From NCBI GenBank assembly GCA_019426215.1, contig CM033401.1, forward strand, positions 8,065,134 to 8,129,133: 64,000 bases of DNA, given 5' to 3'. Below, piece by piece: positions 57,205-64,000 of this stretch (the stretch's first letter is position 1; each line of letters starts with the position of its first letter). Under the pieces are notes generated by a model, which was given only the letters and a program-made list of their open reading frames with translations, was not told where the DNA came from and ran no database searches. This DNA is from Buddleja alternifolia. Lineage: Eukaryota; Streptophyta; Magnoliopsida; Lamiales; Scrophulariaceae. A program made the position numbers and the translations under genes.

Positions 57205-57716
57205 GGCTCTGTTTGTTTATGTTTTTGAGATGAAATTCTGAAAATTTCTCGGGGAATGCGTACTACATGGATTCGTGTGAGAATTGATGTGATGTGTGTT
57301 GTGTTTGTTTATGTTTTTAAATAGTGGTTGAGATTTGTAAAATATGAGTTAAATAATTGAGTTAGTTATTTATGTAATGATTATGTGAATAAATAAATAA
57401 TAGAATAAGATAGATAGATATATAAAGTTAATTTAATATTAATATATTTTGAAATTTGAAATTTGAAATTTGAAATTTGAAATTTATTATTAATATATAG
57501 TAAAAGTGGAAGATTGAATAGAAAAGTAATGATTGGAGGAAATGATGTTGATTGATAAATGTGTGAAATGATTGATATAGTGAGTGATAGATAGTTATAT
57601 GGGGAATTGAAAAAGTTAAGTAGAATTTAAATGAAAATGGTTTGTGTTATGAATTTTTAGAATTTTGTGATTCCGAATATTGAAAATGGAATTTGAAAAC
57701 ATAAACAAACAAGGCC
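57205..57716. mobile_element. Tourist/Harbinger-like MITE, 512 bp
   Basis: Ends GGCTCTGTTTGTTTATGTTTT and AAAACATAAACAAACAAGGCC are inverted repeats with one or two differences. TAA flanks both sides (57202-57204 and 57717-57719), the 3-bp target typical of PIF/Harbinger elements. The interior has an (AAATTTGA)n-like run at 57447-57485 and no coding frame. Confidence 0.78.
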
Positions 57717-57806
57717 TAAATAAATGTGTATTTGTTCGAGCTTGAATAGATTACTATAGAGCCAAATACAAATATCATTTCCATTCCAGTTCTATATTTA
57801 CTTTTT

Positions 57807-58040
57807 GGGAAAATTATACATCGACCCATCTCTTATATTGTGTAATTACCAAAAATTACCTCACTTTTTAAAACTTACCAACCCACTCTCTCAAGAGGTC
57901 TATTGTAAGGTTTATAGTGGTAAAATTGTAAAAATATTTAACTGCATAATAACATTGGGGGGACTTTATGTAATTTTGAAAAAGGGGAGGTGCTTTTTTG
58001 TAATTACATAATAATTGAGGGGTCTGTGCGTAATTTTCTC
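57807..58040. mobile_element. Small foldback MITE upstream of A4
   Basis: Starts GGGAAAATTATACATCGACCC and ends GGGTCTGTGCGTAATTTTC as imperfect inverted repeats. Inner parts also pair (TGTAATTACC.AAA.TTACCTC against TGTAATTACATAATAATTGAGG). No coding content. It lies directly left of the conserved A4 upstream region. Confidence 0.55.
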
Positions 58041-58041
58041 T

Positions 58042-58322
58042 TCTTTTTCTGAAAGTTTAAATGTCGGACTTTTGAGGATGGATTCCTCTCAAGCATAAGC
58101 CGAAATTTATTTAACGAAATAATTATTTATTTATTGTTTCTATAACCTTTTTCAAAATTCAAGGAAGTTGAAACACCTCAAGTTCAATCTTCATTTCAGT
58201 AGCGTGTGTACACAGTAGTACAGTACATATTATCATTTCACTAGCGTGTGTACATATTATTTATATATATGTATATATATATAGACATATAATTCAATAG
58301 AAGGCTCAATCTTTAACAAAGA
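58042..58322 (+). promoter_or_regulatory. Upstream region of F-box gene A4
   Basis: Contains the conserved AAGCATAAGCCGAAATTTAT, TTTCTATAACC and AAGGAAGTTGAA motifs seen before A2 and A3. TATATATATATAG at 58271-58283 could be a TATA box; the leader TCAATCTTTAACAAAGA touches the start codon. ACTAGCGTGTGTACA occurs twice (58198-58212 and 58241-58255). This copy has neither the copia nor the SINE insertion found upstream of A2. Confidence 0.6.
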
Positions 58323-59456
58323 ATGATGAACTGCAACAGACCATCGCCCCCAAAATCTGCAGCAATAATAGGCGGCAATGATGATTTACTGATGCAAATC
58401 CTACTATTTTCCCCCTCAAAATCACTAATTAGATTCCAATTAGTAAGCAAACAGTGGCACTCTCTCATCTCCGCCCCGTCCTTCCGTCAACTCCACACTC
58501 TCCGGCACTGTCACCGCCCCAAACCTCAACCTTCCTTCCTTCTCTGTTCCACCAAATCACAGCTCTTTTATTTTGACCCCACCGTTAAAAAGTTAATCCC
58601 ATTCCGTTTCGAATTCCCATTTGTGAAAATCTTGCAATCTTGCAACGGGTTGTTATTGCTCGAGGCCAAATATACCCCATATGGCCGCAAAGACTACTAT
58701 ATTTGCAACCCCACCACAATGCAGTACAGGAACTTGATGATAGGAAGAACTTTTTCTGAACACCTTTGCTTAATATTTGATCCTTCGAAATCACCTCATT
58801 ACAAGGTTATCCGCTTTATGGCAAAGGGACAAGCTCATTCAGGAAAGGAGTACATCATTGACATGTATGAATCGGAGACTCAAACATGGAAGCACTGGGG
58901 GAAGCGTCGTGTTATTAACTGGCAATTCCACAACGGGGTTTACTGGAATGGTGGGATGTATTTTATCAGGCCATGTGGCAACTCGTATTGTTTCTATCTT
59001 CAAGAGGACCAAGAGATCGATGAATGGATTCATACACCTCCTCGGGTTTGCACTGGAGGAAAACAAAGGAATTATTCGATGGAATCTAATGGACATTTGC
59101 ATTCTATAACGATTTCTTTACAGGAAGATAAGAATTATCTATACGTATTTGAGTTGAAGAAAAAGGATCTTAGTTGGTTTTTGAAGTATCGTCTTGATAT
59201 TAATCCGATTGCAGATATATTTGCTGGGACCTATCGTCTAGCTGGCACTATTTTAGGTATTGTTAGAGAAGACAAGGATGAAGACTCTATGTTTCTGTTG
59301 TTTCATGAGCCTGGGAAGATTATCATTTACAAGTTTCATGATGACAGTTTTGAGGTGCTAGTTGATTTTCGAACAGAAGATTATTTTGAGGAGGGTCGAG
59401 TTCAATTTGATTTCAACAATTTCTACCAGTTCATCGTGACCCTTGCCCCTGTTTGA
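58323..59456 (+). CDS. F-box protein A4 (At5g07610-like), intact, 377 aa
   Basis: An intact intronless gene starting MMNCNRPSPPKSAAIIGG. F-box at about residues 19-60 (DDLLMQILLFSPSKSLIRFQ, then LVSKQWHSLI). The associated region has ILQSCNGLLLLE, YYICNPTTMQYRN, IFDPSKSPHYKVI, YESETQTWKHWGK and YWNGGMYFI, and the C-terminus is YQFIVTLAPV. The product is a likely SCF ubiquitin-ligase receptor of unknown target. The 5' and 3' flanks match those of A2 and A3. No type B partner follows: the shared 3' flank ends near 59756 where a gypsy element begins. Confidence 0.93.
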   Translation: MMNCNRPSPPKSAAIIGGNDDLLMQILLFSPSKSLIRFQLVSKQWHSLISAPSFRQLHTLRHCHRPKPQPSFLLCSTKSQLFYFDPTVKKLIPFRFEFPFVKILQSCNGLLLLEAKYTPYGRKDYYICNPTTMQYRNLMIGRTFSEHLCLIFDPSKSPHYKVIRFMAKGQAHSGKEYIIDMYESETQTWKHWGKRRVINWQFHNGVYWNGGMYFIRPCGNSYCFYLQEDQEIDEWIHTPPRVCTGGKQRNYSMESNGHLHSITISLQEDKNYLYVFELKKKDLSWFLKYRLDINPIADIFAGTYRLAGTILGIVREDKDEDSMFLLFHEPGKIIIYKFHDDSFEVLVDFRTEDYFEEGRVQFDFNNFYQFIVTLAPV

Positions 59457-59756
59457 TCTCTTTTACTTGATTGGATTTGTTAATGTTCATTGTGCATTTC
59501 AATATAATTAGGTTTGACAATGAAATTGGTAATCTCATTTTCGTTTCTGGTGTAATTTATTTCTATTTCTTTTGCAGTTAATCGAATGAAAGTTTCTATA
59601 GAGTAATATAAAGATTTCGTAAAAGCAATGTTTTAGGAATTGTTTGAGGGCTAATACGAAACTCTGTTTTTTGTTCTTTGTTAATTGTGGTTGCTAGTAT
59701 ATACTTTTTCCACCATATTAATTATCATGTTATTTGTCTTTGTTGTTCATTTTCTG
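59457..59756. other. 3' flank of A4, cut by a gypsy element
   Basis: Same 3' sequence as after A2 and A3 (GGATTTGTTAATGTTCATTG, CAATATAATTAGGTTTGACA, TTATTTGTCTTTGTTGTTC). Homology ends near 59756, before the region that in the other modules leads to a type B gene. Confidence 0.7.
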
Positions 59757-59843
59757 ATGCGAGAGGCACTTCCGGATCCCCCTACAAGACGAAGGCTATT
59801 TCATGGAAAGGGAGACCAAGGTAGAGAGTAGCAAGGAGAGTCG

Positions 59844-61320
59844 TTGGAAGATGACGAGGTAGTAAGTGTCCATCGAGGGCTAGGGAAAGCAAGAGGTAAG
59901 GCTCGGATGTTTGATTCGCCACCCGAGGTGCGACATACGGTGCACTACGAAGAAGGTGGATACGCGAGAGTGGATCGTATTACGAATCCAGAGTCAATGA
60001 TGCGTGTAGCGCAACCGAGACAGACCTCCACGCTAATGGCCTGCAACTCTCCTTTTGTGACGGAGATTATGAGAGAAGTCCCTAATAGCCTCTTTAGAAT
60101 GCTAGATTTTATCAAGTTCGATGGGACAGGCGACCCTAGACCCCATATTACATCTTACGAGCTGTTAATGTCTTTGCAGGGACAGACAGATGCAACCAAT
60201 GCTAGAATCTTCATCACTACCCTCATGGGTCAGGCGCATGACTGGTTTATGAGTCTTCCACACGGTACCATAGGGTCGTACGTGCAATTGAAACACAAAT
60301 TTGAGAATCACTTTGCTAGTAATAAAAAGATAAAAAAAATCTATCTCTGTGATAATGAGGTTGAAGCAAGGCTCAACCAAGTCGTAGCAAGAATTCATAC
60401 ACCGCCTTCAATCAAGAAGCCATGGACCTTCCTGAGCTAAATAACGAACTGAGGCTAAGCTTCTTGATGAGAAGCTTAAAGAAAGGCAATTTTAACGATA
60501 CGCTCTCTCGTTGTCCTCCATGATCCCATGAGGAATTAATGGAATTGGCGAGAGAGTATATTAATGAAGAAGAAATGAATGAGTTGAAAGGCTCAGTGAA
60601 CTTAACTACCATGAACGATCCAAGAGATCTTAAAGAAAAATTTGCAAATGATCGATACTAGGGTGCAGGATCACGAAGAGACCGTGATCGACCCCGCAGA
60701 ACTAAATATGAGCACTATACGCCCCTAAACTCGACTTGTACTAGAATTCTGGTAGCGGCTCTAAGGACGAATCAGGTCCAAAGACCCAGACCTTTAAAAA
60801 GTTGTCCAAAGGAGAATATGCACAAATATTATGAGTTCCACAAAGACAATGGACATGACACGGAAAAGTGCTTTCAACTGAAAGATGAGAACGAATGACT
60901 AATTAAGTCGTGTGTATTAAATGACTTTATCGATCACACTCTGGCAGAAGTAAGAGCCCCTTAGGCCAATCGCAAAACAGAGGTCAGACGGTCACGCAAT
61001 CGATCTCGTGAATGATCCCACGAGCGATCAAATGAAAGGGATCGTCAGACTCGTAATGATGAGCGGCCCAGAAATAAATATCACAGAAACGATAATTATC
61101 ATCGTGACTATGAACGCCCTAGAGGTAATGATTATCGCTGTAATGACGGCCCTCGTAATAACAACCAAAGAGAAGAAGTGCAAAAAGCACCCAATGGTGG
61201 CAATTGTCGTGAAATTCACATGATAGCGGGAGGACCCACTGATCAGGACTCCTCGAATGCAAGAAATAGGCATGCAAGAGAGGATCGTTCGAGTTATTAA
61301 CATGGTGAGCCATCTTGGGT
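59844..61320 (+). pseudogene. Gypsy gag relic
   Basis: The frame 59844-60440 contains the gag core (IKFDGTGDPRPHITSYELLM, then AHDWFMSLPHGTIGSYVQLK and KFENHFAS). A frameshift near 60395 moves the continuation (AMDLPELNNELRLSFLMRSL) to another frame, and several stops follow. A knuckle-like KYYEFHKDNGHDTEKC lies near 60825-60875; its first Cys is replaced by Tyr. An Arg/Asp/Asn-rich linker (60980-61200) leads to EIHMIAGG and the protease. Confidence 0.85.
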
Positions 61321-61348
61321 ACTCTCGCTCACACGAGGAACAATCTCA

Positions 61349-64000
61349 ATGGATGAAGCTATAAGTTTCGATGACAGTGACTATGAGGAGATGAGTGGCC
61401 CTCACAATGATCCCATGGTAATTTCAGTGGATGTGGCCAACTTTGTGGTGCACAAGGTTCTTGTGGACACGGGAAGCTTGACGGATATTATTTTTTGGGA
61501 AGTTTTGAAGAAGATGGAGCTTGGTAGCATGCGACTGTGATCTGTAAGCATTCCTTGGTTTGTTTTATAAGGTCGCAAATTATGCCTAAAGGGTCGATTG
61601 AGTTGGACGTATCCCTGGGAGCTAGGTTGAAATCAAAGATGAGTCGGGTTACCTTTTTGGTTGTGGATGTTCCCTTCGCATATAATATGATTGTGGGACG
61701 ACCCATGTTGAATTTATTTGGAGTTATCGTCTTGACCCCGCACCTAATGATGAAATTCAAAACAAATAATGGTATTGATGAGGTGCGAGGAAATCAACTG
61801 GATGCTCGTCAATGCTACACGACCTCACTGAAAGTCAACTTGTAGAAAAAGAGGAAGCATGAAACCAGTAGAGTCGAGGTGTTAGACAAAGAGAGGAAGA
61901 CTCTAATGGAAAGTATGGACAAAAAATAGAAACGGGTTAATGCACGAGTCGAGCCCATGGTCCACAAATCAATCGAACTGATCCTGGGTAATCATGAAAA
62001 AATGATTCAAATAGGAAGAGAGATGGATCCAGAGATGGAGACGAAACTGGTAAATTTTTTAGGGAGAACTCAAATATTTTTAGGCAGAAACAAAGGAACT
62101 TTGGCCCAGATAGGGATATGATCTTGAAGAAGAAGTGAAAAAAAAAATTCGATGTAGGGTATGTAGACGAGATCCAACTTACAAATTGGCTCGCTAATGT
62201 TGTTCTTGTACCCCAAATTGGGGGGGGGGGAATGGAGAATGTGTATTGATTTCACGGATTTGAATAAAGTTTGTCCTCGTGACCCTTATCCCTTGCCTCG
62301 TATAGATTTACTTGTTGCACTATTGAGTGATGGATGCCTATCATGGCGTCAATCAAATAATGGTAGCGGAAGAAGATCAAGATAAGACTACGTTCATTAC
62401 AGCGCGAGAAGTGTACTGTTATAATGTGATGCCTTTCGAATTGAGAAATTCAAGAGCAACATACCAAAGGATTGTTAATATGATGTTTGAAGAGGAGATT
62501 GGAAGGACCATGGAGGTCTATGTGGATGATATGCTCGTAAAAAGTCAAAATGAAAAAGATCACTTAGATCACTTAAGAAGGTCGTTCGCAATTATGAAAC
62601 AATATGGAATGAAGTTGAATCCTCACAAATGTACGTTTGGTGTACGAGGAGGAAAGTTCTTAGGATACATGGTGATTCAACTAGGAATTGAGGCCAATCC
62701 TAAAAAAATAGAGGCAATGTTGGGTAGGCGGTCCCCAACGAGTGTAAAAGATGTACAGAAACTAACAGGAACAATTGCAAGTTTAAATCGTTTCATCTCA
62801 CGATCCGCGGATAAAGGTCCACACTTCTTCAAAATTTTGAGGAATGCATGTGAAACACTTTGAATGGATGGAAGAATGCGTGAAAAAACTTTTCAAAAAT
62901 TGAAAGCCTACCTATTGTCTCCGCCGTTGCTGACCAAACCGGTATTGGGTGATGTTGATCCTATACTTAGCAGTTTCCTTACTCGTTCGGGAAGTCGATG
63001 GGGACCATCATCCGGTTTACTATGTCAGTAAGTTAATGTAAGGAACAAAGTTGAATTACTTGGAAATTGTAAAATGGGCACTTGCATTAATGACTGTAGC
63101 CAGAAAACTAAAGCCATACTTTCAGTCTCACCATGTGATCGTACTGACGAATCAACCACTGAAACAAGTCCTAGCAAAACCAGATGTCTCAGGTCGACTC
63201 GTAAAATGGGCAATTGAATTGGGAGAGTTCAGCATCGAGTACAAGAGTCGTACCTCGACAAAGGCTTAAGTGATGGCAGGTTTTTTTGGTGGAAATGATG
63301 ACTAACCTAGATGTGGTAGCCTTGGTGTCATCATTAGAAACGACTTCATGGTCTCTACATGTAGATGGATCTTCAATGACGAGACGAGGGGGTATTGATA
63401 TTTAGTTGCCCTCTCCGGAAGGAAACAACCTGGAATTTGCGGTCAAGTTAAACTTTGATGTGACAAACAATGAGGCGGACTATGAAGCGTTAATTATAGG
63501 GTTGAGGATGGCAAAGACCCTAGAAATAAAAAATGTGAAGGTATTTATCGATTCACAATTAATAGCACGACAAGTCTCAGGAGCGGATGATGAAAACCAT
63601 GGTCAAGTACCTGCAAATAACGAAGCAACTGATGGCAGAATTTGATAAGATAGAGTTATGTCAAGTACCAAGAGATGAAAATCAAAGAGCGGATGCATTA
63701 TCTAAGTTTGCAAATAAAATTGTGGGATCCACGAGTCGTACAGTATCACTACTCGTATCGAAACACTCTGAATTAGAACCTCCGACTATGGTCATGCCTC
63801 TTGAAGAAGATACGAGTTAGAAACGAACCATTATAGAGTATCTTTTAGAGGGAACTCTGCCAGAGGACAAGCTCGAGGCTCGGAGATTAACTGGAAGAGC
63901 AGCTCGATTTACTATCTTAAGTGACGAGCTGTACAAAAGATCAAATGCTGGACTTTTGCTTCGTTGCTTAGCTCCAGATGAGGCTGATTATGTCTTGAGA
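61349..64000 (+). pseudogene. Gypsy pol relic: protease, reverse transcriptase, two RNase H domains, integrase start
   Basis: Protease at 61349-61840 with VLVDTGSLTDI (about 61450-61485) and MIVGRPMLN. Reverse transcriptase from about 62190: WRMCIDFTDLNKVCPRDPYP after an 11-base G run (62220-62230), a frameshift near 62327, then 62327-62863 with VYVDDMLVKS and KCTFGVRGGKFLGYM. First RNase H at about 62990-63269 (LEIVKWALALMTVARKLKPY, VLTNQPLKQVL). Second, archaeal-like RNase H from about 63355 (LHVDGSS, NNEADYEALIIGLRMA, VFIDSQLIARQVSG, ENQRADALSKFA to 63710). Integrase zinc-binding start at 63840-64000 (LYKRSNAGLLLRCL). Several stops and shifts, so not functional. Confidence 0.88.

Larger units (their letters stand above)
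59757..64000 (+). mobile_element. Ty3/gypsy element (Tat-type), 5'-truncated, runs off the window
   Basis: Internal element sequence starts directly at the A4 flank without a visible LTR or primer site. The order is gag, zinc knuckle, protease, reverse transcriptase, RNase H, a second RNase H, then the start of integrase. The second RNase H is a hallmark of the plant Tat lineage. Stops and frameshifts occur throughout. The 3' end is beyond 64000. Confidence 0.85.

Noticed and set aside
370..59456. S-locus (SLF) type F-box cluster controlling self-incompatibility
   Set aside because: The proteins look more like the At5g07610-like group than SLF. There is no S-RNase-like gene in the window, and clustering alone is common for plant F-box families.

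Overview
This is eukaryotic DNA from a plant nuclear genome, almost certainly a eudicot. The evidence is an AT-rich background, intronless plant F-box genes of the At5g07610-like type (F-box followed by an F-box-associated domain), and plant-type transposons (Ty1/copia, Ty3/gypsy with plant tRNA primer sites, CACTA, MULE, Tourist-like, hAT-like, LINE, SINE). I cannot name the species. No rRNA, functional tRNA, CRISPR array or prokaryotic gene was found.

The host content is a small F-box gene cluster. Two paralogue types recur in a tail-to-tail module, type A on + followed by type B on -. Type A copies are A1 (370-1490, broken), A2 (30491-31630, intact), A3 (52421-53577, broken) and A4 (58323-59456, intact). 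Type B copies are B1 (32215-33360, intact, minus), B2 (three fragments at 42050-43221) and B3 (54053-55720, broken, minus). The intact proteins are 377-381 aa, likely SCF ubiquitin-ligase substrate receptors; all intact copies end in the same -TLAPV tail. Conserved 5' and 3' flanks show that whole modules were duplicated.

Between the genes nearly everything is mobile DNA. Regions: 1-100 gypsy edge; 1491-4606 defective copia that removed the C-terminus of A1; 5431-7090 non-autonomous gypsy-like piece with a tRNA-Asp primer site; 8441-13095 copia leader and LTR (minus) whose TATA box is split by a CACTA element at 10434-11828; 16028-19567 complete small LTR element with GTAAC target duplications; 21844-22128 MULE-type MITE; 24594-25862 LINE 3' end; 26213-29831 internally deleted copia with TCTAT duplications, inserted upstream of A2; 29940-30140 SINE; 33969-38565 gypsy-like element with gag only; 38700-41400 composite of satellites, a captured gag piece and hAT-like ends; 43417-49799 copia flanked by CAAGA duplications but with an inverted right LTR end; 50328-51690 foldback element; 54323-55084 MULE-like insertion in B3; 57205-57716 Tourist-like MITE; 59757-64000 Tat-type gypsy gag-pol with two RNase H regions, running off the window.

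Functionally, only the three intact F-box genes look capable of making host protein; every retroelement reading frame seen is interrupted. The most interesting points are element-host interactions (LTR next to A2, LTR read-through in A1), a retroelement with two U5-type ends inside clean target duplications, a CACTA element exactly in an LTR TATA box with a 48-bp perfect palindrome, and empty-site comparisons that the duplicated F-box modules provide.
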